DNA of 64,000 nucleotides from Clostridium frigidicarnis (lineage in GTDB: Bacteria > Bacillota > Clostridia > Clostridiales > Clostridiaceae). The notes under the pieces were generated by a model. That model made no database searches. It saw nothing but the letters and a program-made list of their open reading frames with translations, and was not told where the DNA came from. Where the stretch lies: NCBI RefSeq assembly GCF_900111985.1, contig NZ_FOKI01000002.1, positions 62,001-126,000 of the forward strand. The letters are read 5' to 3'. Below are positions 56,680 through 64,000 of this stretch, in pieces; position 1 is the first letter of the stretch, and every line of letters starts with the position of its first letter. The translations under genes and the position numbers were made by a program.

Positions 56680-57468
56680 ATGGGGAAGACTATAACAGTG
56701 AATGGGCTAACATATAAAATAAACGATAAAAACATATTAAACAATATGGAGTTAGAAATAGAAAGTAATAAGCTTTATACAATTGTTGGACCAAATGGAT
56801 CAGGTAAAACAACATTGATAAAGCATATATGCAAAATTATCCAATGTAAATCAGGTGAAATAAATATAGGGGACATAGATATAAATAGCATTAATGGCAG
56901 AGAACTTGGGAAAATTATGTCCTCTGTTCCACAAAATACAAATCTTGATTTTGCGTATACAGCATGGGATATAGTTCTCATGGGAAGAAACCCTCATATA
57001 GGAAGGTTTAAAAAAGAAAATGATAATGATTTAGAAAAAGTAAGAGAAGCAATGAAAATGACAAATACTTATCATTTAAAAGATGAGGATATAAGTACTT
57101 TAAGTGGAGGAGAACGTCAAAGAGTAATAATAGCTAGGGCTTTGGCACAGGAAACCCCGGTGATGATTTTAGATGAACCAATATCACAGTTAGACATTCA
57201 TCATCAAATACAAGTTATGAATATACTAAAATCCTTAGTTAAAAATTACAATAAAACTGTAATATGTGTTTTACATGATTTAAATATTGCAGCTCAATAT
57301 AGTGATGAACTTATATTGGTTAATGATGGAAAAGTATTAAAAAAGGGAACTCCTAAAGAAATCATAAACAATGAGGTTTTAAAGGAAGTTTATAATATGG
57401 ATTTTTTTATAATGGATAATCCTATAAATTCTTGTCCGCTTATATTGCCTTTTAATAAGGAAAAATAA
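56680..57468 (+). CDS. btuD: Cobalamin ABC ATPase BtuD
   Basis: The 262-residue ATPase has Walker A GPNGSGKTT near residue 38, ABC signature LSGGERQRVIIARALAQ and Walker B VMILDEPISQLDIHHQ, matching the FepC/BtuD subfamily. It powers BtuC. It starts 2 bases after btuC, so the pair is coupled. The strong terminator after it ends the riboswitch-controlled operon. Confidence 0.93.
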   Translation: MGKTITVNGLTYKINDKNILNNMELEIESNKLYTIVGPNGSGKTTLIKHICKIIQCKSGEINIGDIDINSINGRELGKIMSSVPQNTNLDFAYTAWDIVLMGRNPHIGRFKKENDNDLEKVREAMKMTNTYHLKDEDISTLSGGERQRVIIARALAQETPVMILDEPISQLDIHHQIQVMNILKSLVKNYNKTVICVLHDLNIAAQYSDELILVNDGKVLKKGTPKEIINNEVLKEVYNMDFFIMDNPINSCPLILPFNKEK

Positions 57469-57513
57469 ATAAAGCTATCCTTTTAATGTAATTAAAAGGA
57501 TAGCTTTATTTGT
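57467..57513. terminator. Strong terminator between btuD and the convergent unknown gene
   Basis: A perfect 21-bp stem starts within the btuD stop (AAATAAAGCTATCC...) around GTA and ends in ATTTGTTT; it can act on both strands. Confidence 0.95.
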
Positions 57514-57554
57514 TTATAAATATACTTAAATAAATCATCTTCAAAAAATAATCA

Positions 57555-58046
57555 TTAAGCTTCAAGATATTTTGATTTTTCGGTGTCATTTAATGCTTCA
57601 AGATTTTTTCCCTCTAAATAAGAACATAGGTCCTTGAATACTTGAATCTCATGTATTGTTGATAAATATCTAGGATCTATGGTTATACCAGTTGATTTTT
57701 GCATTATAAACTCCATGTTATAAAGTTCGGTTTCTTTAAAACCAGTTTTATAGTTATATATACAAGGACAGAAATAATCCCAGTTATTTTCAAAATATTT
57801 TGTCTTTGCAAAACATAATCTATACACTTGAAAAACCATACCTAATACTGATGCTTTTAATGTGAATTTTAAAGAAAAATATTCTTGTGTTGGATATTTA
57901 GCTTCAACACGCTGAAAATATAATCTATCATTCAATGTGAGTTTATATTTATCCAAAACTTTACATTTATCAGGTCCTAGAATTTCTCTAACAAACCTTT
58001 CCCTAATTAAAGGTTCCATTTCTCTAATTTTTTCAAAATTTAGCAT
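57555..58046 (-). CDS. Unrecognised 163-residue protein
   Basis: The protein is soluble, without signal or membrane segments. It begins LNFEKIREMEPLIRERFVREIL and contains an aromatic and Cys-rich middle (YRLCFAKTKYFENNWDYFCPCIYNY, cut here, with Cys-Pro-Cys) and a helical C-terminus. I do not recognise a family. ATG 58046 follows AAAGGGTGATT at a proper distance (GTG 58055 is in frame). It is the last gene of a minus-strand run after the PPDK regulator. Confidence 0.8.
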   Translation of the reverse strand: MLNFEKIREMEPLIRERFVREILGPDKCKVLDKYKLTLNDRLYFQRVEAKYPTQEYFSLKFTLKASVLGMVFQVYRLCFAKTKYFENNWDYFCPCIYNYKTGFKETELYNMEFIMQKSTGITIDPRYLSTIHEIQVFKDLCSYLEGKNLEALNDTEKSKYLEA

Positions 58047-58158
58047 GATAATCACCCTTTAATATAATTCTTAAGTTTATATTAACTTAAGAGGGTAGGT
58101 TAGTCTAATAGTTAATATGTATAAAACATTTACAATGTATTATTAAATTAAATATAGA

Positions 58159-58956
58159 TTAGAAGTTTAGGTATTTGCTAATAATTAAAGCTGTGTCCTC
58201 TAAAGCTCTACTTGTAACATCAATAGTTTTACAACCAAGTTTCCTCATCACTTTATCTGAATACTCTAGTTCTTCAAGAATTCTCTCTTCATTTGAATAA
58301 GAGAATTCAATATGAGGCAGTGAGAATTTATCCATTCTATGTTTTCTAATGTCTATTAAATTTAAGGGGTTTATTGTAAGTCCAAAAATCTTCTTTTTAT
58401 CAATAGAAAACAGTTCATCAGGAACTGGGATTTCAGGTACTAAGGGAATATTAATAGTTTTATATCCTTTATTAGCTAGGTATAAACTTAAAGGTGTTTT
58501 AGAGGTTCTAGATAACCCAACTAATATTATGTCAGCATTTTTTAAGCCTCTTAAATCCTTAGAATCGTCATATTGAAGTGCAAATTCCATTGCTTCAATC
58601 CTTTTAAAATAATCTTCATCCATTTTCCAAACAGCTCCAGGAGAATATACTGGGGTTTTATGTAACTTTGAACTTAAAACATTTATTATTGGAGACAGGA
58701 TATTTATTATTGTTATATTATTTTCAATACATCGTTGTATTAAAAATTCTCGAACATCTGATAAAACTATAGTTGAAATAACAATGCAATCTTGTTTAAT
58801 TTTAATATTTTTAATAAAGTCTTCAACATCATCAAAAGTTTTAATATAAGGAGTCCTTATAACATTGATATCTTCATTAAATTGGCAAGAAGAAGCTACA
58901 GAAACTAGTTCAGCAGTTTCACCTATAGAGTCTGAGACTGCATATATTGTAATCAT
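58159..58956 (-). CDS. Pyruvate, phosphate dikinase regulatory protein (PDRP, DUF299)
   Basis: The 265-residue protein begins MITIYAVSDSIGETAELVS and has the P-loop-like GLSRTSKTPLSLYLA, diagnostic of the PDRP/PpsR family. These bifunctional enzymes inactivate PPDK by ADP-dependent phosphorylation of the Thr near the catalytic His and reactivate it with phosphate. The ppdK at 16605 carries the matching GGMTSH. ATG 58956 follows AAGAGGTGAT. No ppdK or ccpN-like gene is adjacent. Confidence 0.94.
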   Translation of the reverse strand: MITIYAVSDSIGETAELVSVASSCQFNEDINVIRTPYIKTFDDVEDFIKNIKIKQDCIVISTIVLSDVREFLIQRCIENNITIINILSPIINVLSSKLHKTPVYSPGAVWKMDEDYFKRIEAMEFALQYDDSKDLRGLKNADIILVGLSRTSKTPLSLYLANKGYKTINIPLVPEIPVPDELFSIDKKKIFGLTINPLNLIDIRKHRMDKFSLPHIEFSYSNEERILEELEYSDKVMRKLGCKTIDVTSRALEDTALIISKYLNF

Positions 58957-59027
58957 AAATATCACCTCTTAAACATAGTTTATCACATTTGACTTATTTT
59001 TAATTATCTAATGTTTGTAAAAATAAA

Positions 59028-59058
59028 AAATATGTAGTCTATATAGACTACATATTTT
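59028..59058. terminator. Palindromic terminator downstream of the penicillin-binding protein gene
   Basis: ATATGTAGTCTAT and ATAGACTACATAT form a palindrome with AT runs on both sides. Confidence 0.8.
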
Positions 59059-59069
59059 TGTTTTTATAA

Positions 59070-61442
59070 TTATTTTTTCTTACCATTATTAGGTAGTGTA
59101 GGAGTAACCGGTGGAGTAACCGGTGGAGTAACTGGTGGTATCGGGTTATTTGGATCCACTGGATTGTTTGGATCAGTAGGATTATTTGGGTCTACCGGTT
59201 TGTTGGGATCCACTGGATTATTTGGGTCTACCGGTTTGTTTGGATCTACCTCTGGAGTTTTTGTCTTGTCATTTTGTTTTGGTGTTGAACTTACTCCGTG
59301 AGAAGAATCACATAAAGAAGTTGGTTCAGTACCATCAATGAAAAATTCACTATATGCAGTTCCAGCTCTTTTGCATGAATCAGTTGCAAGTTTTCCAGAA
59401 GCTTTACATATATATGATTTAGTAACACCAGAAGGCATTTCCAATTCTTTGTATTCAAGTCCTGAATGAGCTCTAGCCATGATTTTTGACCATACCTTAG
59501 CTGCATCGTTACTATTCATACCATTTAAGGTTGCAGGAGAATCATTACCTATATAAACAGCACCTGAATAATAAGGTGTTAATCCCGAAAACCAAAAGTA
59601 TTCATTATTTGATGTTGTACCAGTTTTACCTGATACAGGCATTGAACCAAATTTAGCACCTGGAGCAGAATATTCTAGTGGCCCCTTAAGCATATCATAC
59701 ATTATATAAGAAGCTTGAGGCGAAATAATTTTATTCTGCTTTGGAGAACCATCTAGTAATACTTTTCCATTTCTATCTTTAACTGTAGTGTATAGAATAG
59801 GGGCTGTATAAACTCCTTCATTACCAAAAGTACCATAGGCAGCTGATAGAATAAGAGGATTACCTCCATCTAAATCACTAGAATTATTATCAAATTGTCC
59901 TAATGCAAGAGCTGACATACTTGATTTAGATATTTTATTAAATCTTAATCCAAACTTTTCGCCATAAGCTACGCCTGTTTTAAGTCCAAGCATATCCTCA
60001 CCTTTAATAGATATGACGTTTTTAGATTTTTTTAGACCTTCTCTTAAAGTTGTATTGCCTCCGTAAGTTTTGTCAACATTTTGAGGATTAGTACTACCAT
60101 AACCATATTTTTTAAGCATACTATCAGAAAGAGGAGAGTCATCGATTATTGTAGCAGCTGTTGCAATCTCAGTATCTATTAATGGACCGTATACTGTAAG
60201 AGGCTTTATAGCAGAACCAACTGGTTTTAAAAATTTATCAGAAGCAGCCCTATTAAAGGATAATGCTGGCTGCTCACCTCTACCACCTACTATTGTCTTA
60301 ACTTGACCTGTAGAGTAGTCCATAACTACAGCAGAAACCTGGGGCTCAACTAAATTGGTGTTTTTATCATGTTGGTTAGGAACATTTGTGAATGTAGACA
60401 CCTTATCTACAACTTCATGTTGAGTATAATCTTGTAAGCTCTTATCCATGGTAGTGTATATTTTAAGTCCTCCATAAGAGACAAGACGATTTACTTCTTT
60501 ATCTGTGTAGCCATATTGTGATTTTAAATCTGCCTTAACTTGATCCATTACTGGACGTGAAAACCACTCATAGTTAAGCTTATCTAAATTTTCAGCAGGT
60601 GGATTAAACTTTATTCCATTTGCATCAATATCGGCTAGTGCTGTATCATATTCTTCTTTATTTATATAGCCTAATTCACTCATTTTTCCAAGAACTAGCT
60701 TAGTCTTTGTTATATATGAGCTAGGATCTTTCTTAGCTGATGGTGAAAAGGCATAGAATTTAGACGGGTTTTGAGTTACACCCGCAATATAAGCTGATTC
60801 TATAAGGTTTAAGTCCTTTGCTGATTTATTAAAATATTGTTTAGAAGCAGCTTCAACGCCATTTGCTCTTCCACCTAAGTGAATAGTATTTAAATATGCT
60901 TCTAGTAGTTGATCTTTAGTTAATACTTTTTCAAGTTTCAATGCTAAATACATTTCTTGAACTTTTCTTTTAATATTGACATCATTAGTTAATAAAGTAT
61001 TTTTAAGCAACTGTTGAGTCAAGGTTGATGCACCATGAAGTCCAGTTTTACCCGTAAGTTTGTTTTTAACATCAGTTACGAAGGCTCCAACTATCCTTCT
61101 ATAATCAAGACCATTATGTGAATAGAATCTTTCATCTTCTATACTAACAAAGGCTTGCTGTAAATGCTTCGGCATGTCCTCAATAGAAATTATTGAACGT
61201 TTTTGTTCAGTGGGGACATAGTCCATAAATTCTCCTTGATCGTTATATAATATTGAATCTTCATCAAGGGATAAAATAGCATTTATGTCTAGAGGTGGTG
61301 CGGTTTTTATTATGGCAAAAGAAACTCCTGCAACTGCTATACCACTAAGTAATATAAAAAACAGAAAACCTAGCAATATATTTTTCCAAATATTACGAGG
61401 AGCTTTCTTCTTCTTTTTCCTTGTCTTTTTCCTTTTACTCAT
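59070..61442 (-). CDS. Class A penicillin-binding protein (PBP1A type)
   Basis: The 790-residue protein has a basic N-terminus, one membrane anchor (about 20-45), and a glycosyltransferase (GT51) domain with EDERFYSHNGLDYRRI near residue 95 and STLTQQLLKN near 135. A transpeptidase follows with SAIK, SKN and KTGTTSNN motifs. It polymerises and cross-links peptidoglycan outside the membrane. The C-terminus (about 700-790) is a low-complexity tail of DPNKPV and DPNNPV repeats plus PPVT repeats. The ribosome site TAGGAGGAAAG precedes the ATG. Confidence 0.94.
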   Translation of the reverse strand: MSKRKKTRKKKKKAPRNIWKNILLGFLFFILLSGIAVAGVSFAIIKTAPPLDINAILSLDEDSILYNDQGEFMDYVPTEQKRSIISIEDMPKHLQQAFVSIEDERFYSHNGLDYRRIVGAFVTDVKNKLTGKTGLHGASTLTQQLLKNTLLTNDVNIKRKVQEMYLALKLEKVLTKDQLLEAYLNTIHLGGRANGVEAASKQYFNKSAKDLNLIESAYIAGVTQNPSKFYAFSPSAKKDPSSYITKTKLVLGKMSELGYINKEEYDTALADIDANGIKFNPPAENLDKLNYEWFSRPVMDQVKADLKSQYGYTDKEVNRLVSYGGLKIYTTMDKSLQDYTQHEVVDKVSTFTNVPNQHDKNTNLVEPQVSAVVMDYSTGQVKTIVGGRGEQPALSFNRAASDKFLKPVGSAIKPLTVYGPLIDTEIATAATIIDDSPLSDSMLKKYGYGSTNPQNVDKTYGGNTTLREGLKKSKNVISIKGEDMLGLKTGVAYGEKFGLRFNKISKSSMSALALGQFDNNSSDLDGGNPLILSAAYGTFGNEGVYTAPILYTTVKDRNGKVLLDGSPKQNKIISPQASYIMYDMLKGPLEYSAPGAKFGSMPVSGKTGTTSNNEYFWFSGLTPYYSGAVYIGNDSPATLNGMNSNDAAKVWSKIMARAHSGLEYKELEMPSGVTKSYICKASGKLATDSCKRAGTAYSEFFIDGTEPTSLCDSSHGVSSTPKQNDKTKTPEVDPNKPVDPNNPVDPNKPVDPNNPTDPNNPVDPNNPIPPVTPPVTPPVTPTLPNNGKKK

Positions 61443-61563
61443 ACTTTCCTCCTAACTATTTAGTTGTAAATCATAAAAAAGAATATTATATCATATTAAA
61501 ATATTATATCATATTATAGCATATTAATAGAATGATTAATTAATTTTTACAGGGGGAATTTTT

Positions 61564-62277
61564 GTGAAAAAACCTATAGTCAGAAGATCTATAGTAAAAA
61601 GAGCAACTAGAAATAAAGTGAAAATTAACAAAAGTAAAGTTGTTTTTATACTAATAATTATGGCTGTTATATTGATTTTTAATACAGTACTCTATGAGTT
61701 CGATAAAAAAGTTATGCCTAGAGTAATGACAATCGGCGATGCGGAAATGAGAGCTAAAGCTATTTTTATATTAAATGATAACATAAGCAAAATATTTAAA
61801 GATAATTTCAATTATGGGGATATAATAAAAGTTGATAAAAATGAAGCGGGAGATATAACAATGATAAGGGCAGATACCCTGAAGATGAATACTTTGGCCA
61901 CAGAGGTTGCGTTAAATAGCCAGAAAGACTTGAGGGAAATAGGGGCAGTTGGGATAAAGATACCATTAGGTTATGTTTTGAATAACAATATAATCGCTAA
62001 TCTTGGGCCTGATATAGGAATTAAAATGAAACCTGTAGGGGATATTCAGGTTACTTACTCATCTGAATTTGAGAGTGCAGGTATAAATCAAACAAGACAT
62101 AGAATATATTTACACTTAAGTACAAGGTTAAAGGTTAATGTGCCATTAAAAAGTACTGATTTAGAAGTTAAACATGAAATACCTATATGTGAAACAATAA
62201 TAATTGGTAAAATACCAAATACTAATTTACAAATGGATGGGGGTACAACAGAAAGCTTAATAAAAACAAAACCATAA
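61564..62277 (+). CDS. yunB: Sporulation protein YunB
   Basis: The 237-residue protein has a basic N-terminus, a membrane segment (about 26-46) and a soluble domain with MPRVMTIGDAEMRAKAIFILND and GVKIPLGYVLNNN-like residues typical of YunB. YunB is a mother-cell sporulation protein in Bacillus that supports spore formation. The start is GTG 61564 after CAGGGGGAAT. It is divergent from the penicillin-binding protein gene. Confidence 0.9.
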   Translation: MKKPIVRRSIVKRATRNKVKINKSKVVFILIIMAVILIFNTVLYEFDKKVMPRVMTIGDAEMRAKAIFILNDNISKIFKDNFNYGDIIKVDKNEAGDITMIRADTLKMNTLATEVALNSQKDLREIGAVGIKIPLGYVLNNNIIANLGPDIGIKMKPVGDIQVTYSSEFESAGINQTRHRIYLHLSTRLKVNVPLKSTDLEVKHEIPICETIIIGKIPNTNLQMDGGTTESLIKTKP

Positions 62278-62278
62278 T

Positions 62279-62330
62279 AAAAAAAGGCTGTATCAGATTT
62301 ATAAAATAAATCTGATACAGCCTTTTTTTA
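62279..62330. terminator. Bidirectional terminator between yunB and hpt
   Basis: A perfect 22-bp stem with AAAAAGGCTGTATC at one side and its complement at the other around AAA, with T and A runs. It serves convergent yunB and hpt. Confidence 0.95.
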
Positions 62331-62858
62331 TTAGTTTGTTTCCCAGTTGAAAACATAAGGAATATTTCTGTAGAAATCGCCATAATTTAGACCATATCCT
62401 ACAACAAATAAATCTTCTATTTCAAAACAGCAGTAATTAGGTTTTATATCTAATTTTCTTCTAGATGGTTTATCTAAAAGAACACAGCATTTAACCGACT
62501 TAGCGCCAAGTTTTTTAACATGATTTATAACAAATTCCATAGTTGTTCCACTATCAACAATGTCATCAACAATAAGAACATCTAATCCTTCTATGTTATC
62601 AGGTATGTCATTTACAACAGTAACTACACCACTAGATTCTTCTCCGTTACCATAGCTAGAAGTAGTCATAAACCCTATCTGAGTAGGTACATCAATTGCT
62701 CTAACTAAATCAGCAGCAAATATAAAACTTCCTCTTAATAAAGAAAGTACATAAAGATTACCACCTTCATATGCTTCAGATATTTCCTTACCTACTACTT
62801 GAATTCTTTCAGAAATTTCATTAGCACTTATTAAAATATTTCTTTTTTTATCTTCCAT
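62331..62858 (-). CDS. hpt: Hypoxanthine phosphoribosyltransferase
   Basis: The 175-residue protein has the PRPP-binding motif VLIVDDIVDSGTTM (about 95-108), an N-terminal flexible region and the LDKPSRRK segment, as in Hpt/HPRT. It salvages hypoxanthine and guanine. ATG 62858 follows TGGAGGCG; an in-frame start at 62873 overlaps that site. Confidence 0.95.
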   Translation of the reverse strand: MEDKKRNILISANEISERIQVVGKEISEAYEGGNLYVLSLLRGSFIFAADLVRAIDVPTQIGFMTTSSYGNGEESSGVVTVVNDIPDNIEGLDVLIVDDIVDSGTTMEFVINHVKKLGAKSVKCCVLLDKPSRRKLDIKPNYCCFEIEDLFVVGYGLNYGDFYRNIPYVFNWETN

Positions 62859-63080
62859 AATACGCCTCCACACCTATTGTAAATATTGTTTTTATAGTAT
62901 AAAATAATATGAAAGTTGTCAAGTATATTAGATTTACATAAAGATAAAATTTTCGTTAGGAGCTGGTTATTACATTTTATAGTATAATTTCAGCAAAAGT
63001 TATTAATATTATATAAGGATTAAATTATGATAATTTAATAGTTGTGATTTTAAGATAAAATCTTAAGGGAGGTTTGCATT

Positions 63081-64000
63081 ATGATATACGGAAATGTAGA
63101 CGGTGTTAGAAATAGTATATTAAATGAATTAGAAGATTTGTATGATGTTAGAATTGACAAGGATAGTTTTGCATCATTAGAGTTAATAGATACAATGGTT
63201 AAAGTTACAGGAATTTTAGAAAGAGAAATAAGTGTAGCTATTGATAGAAAAGGTAGGATAATAAGTGTTGCAGTTGGAGACAGCACAACTGTTGAGGTGC
63301 CACTTATAGATATAAAAGAAAAAAAACTAAGTGGAGTAAGGATAATACATACCCATCCTAATGGTTCTTCTAAACTGTCTGCTTTAGATAATTCTGCTTT
63401 GTTAAAATTGAAGTTAGATGCAATAGTAGCACTTGGAGTAGAAGAAGATAAGCTAAATGATATAACATTAGGGTTTTGTGAAGTGGATAACAATGTTTTA
63501 GTTGGCTCTCATACAAAACCAATAACATTAGAAGAAGCCATGGCTATAAACATATTAGATAAAATATCTCATTGTGAAGAGATGATAAAGCTTAATAAGG
63601 TAGAGGAAGATAATACTGAAAAAGCTATTTTAGTAGGATGCGATACAGAGGAAAGTCTAGTAGAATTAGAGGAATTAGCTAAGGCTTGCAATACACCCGT
63701 TTTATGTCATGTATTCCAAAATAGATATAAAATAGATTCTGCTTTTTATATTGGAAGTGGAAAAGTTGAGGAAATAGCAATGCTAGCTCAAGCATACAGA
63801 GCAAATGTAGTTATATTTGATGATGAATTATCCGGATCTCAAGTTAGGAACTTAGAAGAGGCTATAGGAATTAAAGTTATAGATAGAACGACTTTGATAT
63901 TAGATATATTTGCTACAAGAGCTAAATCTAGAGAGTCAAAAATTCAAGTAGAACTTGCTCAGCTAAAATACAGACAATCGAGATTGGGTGGTCTTGGAAC
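63081..64000 (+). CDS. hflX: HflX-family GTPase with N-terminal JAMM/RadC-like domain (3' end outside window)
   Basis: From ATG 63081, after AAGGGAGGTTTG, the frame is open to the window end (306 codons). The N-terminal part (about 1-165) has IIHTHPNGSSKLSALD, a JAMM-type H-x-H-x7-S-x2-D motif as in RadC, with an upstream Glu (ILEREIS). From about residue 175 the HflX N-terminal domain begins (LVGCDTEESLVELEELAKAC and FYIGSGKVEEI), continuing DRTTLILDIFATRA. The GTPase domain lies beyond the window. HflX acts on the ribosome during stress. Confidence 0.88.
   Translation, partial: MIYGNVDGVRNSILNELEDLYDVRIDKDSFASLELIDTMVKVTGILEREISVAIDRKGRIISVAVGDSTTVEVPLIDIKEKKLSGVRIIHTHPNGSSKLSALDNSALLKLKLDAIVALGVEEDKLNDITLGFCEVDNNVLVGSHTKPITLEEAMAINILDKISHCEEMIKLNKVEEDNTEKAILVGCDTEESLVELEELAKACNTPVLCHVFQNRYKIDSAFYIGSGKVEEIAMLAQAYRANVVIFDDELSGSQVRNLEEAIGIKVIDRTTLILDIFATRAKSRESKIQVELAQLKYRQSRLGGLG

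Overview
The window is a 64 kb piece of the chromosome of a low-GC, spore-forming Firmicute, most likely Clostridium in the strict sense. Evidence for this is the very AT-rich coding and intergenic DNA, strong AGGAGG-type ribosome binding sites, sporulation genes (yqfC, yqfD, yunB, a CotS-like kinase), and the gene order hrcA-grpE-dnaK-dnaJ-prmA-rsmE-mtaB-HIT-rpsU-yqfC-yqfD-pgpH-ybeY-dgkA-cdd-era-recO. Species cannot be named from the sequence alone.

Positions 1-25650 are mostly conserved housekeeping DNA. They hold the heat-shock operon (hrcA tail, grpE, dnaK, dnaJ), RNA-modification and translation genes, rpsU followed by what looks like a decayed yqeY, envelope and sporulation genes, era and recO (recO has no standard start codon), a CcpN-like regulator next to pyruvate phosphate dikinase, and the dnaG-rpoD-trmK-nif3 macromolecular-synthesis block. 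The rpoD-trmK gap can be drawn as a long rod-like RNA. RNase P RNA (rnpB) lies at about 25680-26054 and is followed by a complete oligopeptide ABC transporter (oppBCDF-oppA).

Positions 32000-47500 are accessory metabolism and signalling. An amidase is followed by two copies of a MITE-like palindromic element that form the whole upstream region of a sigma-54 activator gene. A sigma-54 (-24/-12) promoter with TTCACC/GGTGAA half-sites then precedes a class-I amidotransferase-like gamma-glutamyl hydrolase, an APC amino-acid permease and a CyuA-type L-cysteine desulfidase. This looks like a regulon for taking up and breaking down a gamma-glutamyl or sulfur amino acid. Next come an orphan beta-propeller histidine kinase and, on the minus strand, a PuuR-like regulator with potABCD (polyamine uptake).

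Positions 47500-54100 contain poorly characterised genes: a long intergenic region with a candidate small RNA, an unrecognised 312-residue protein, a small protein resembling a HEPN domain that has lost its catalytic His, a SEC-C/YkgJ cysteine-cluster protein, and a soluble fusion of a chemoreceptor signalling domain to a peptide-binding-protein domain. The fusion is the most unusual gene here.

Positions 54100-64000 contain an adenosylcobalamin riboswitch controlling btuF-btuC-btuD (with a third MITE copy between btuF and btuC), a small unknown gene, the PPDK regulatory protein (partner of the distant ppdK), a class-A penicillin-binding protein, yunB, hpt, and the 5' part of an hflX with an N-terminal JAMM/RadC-like domain. 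No rRNA, tRNA, CRISPR array or prophage was seen.
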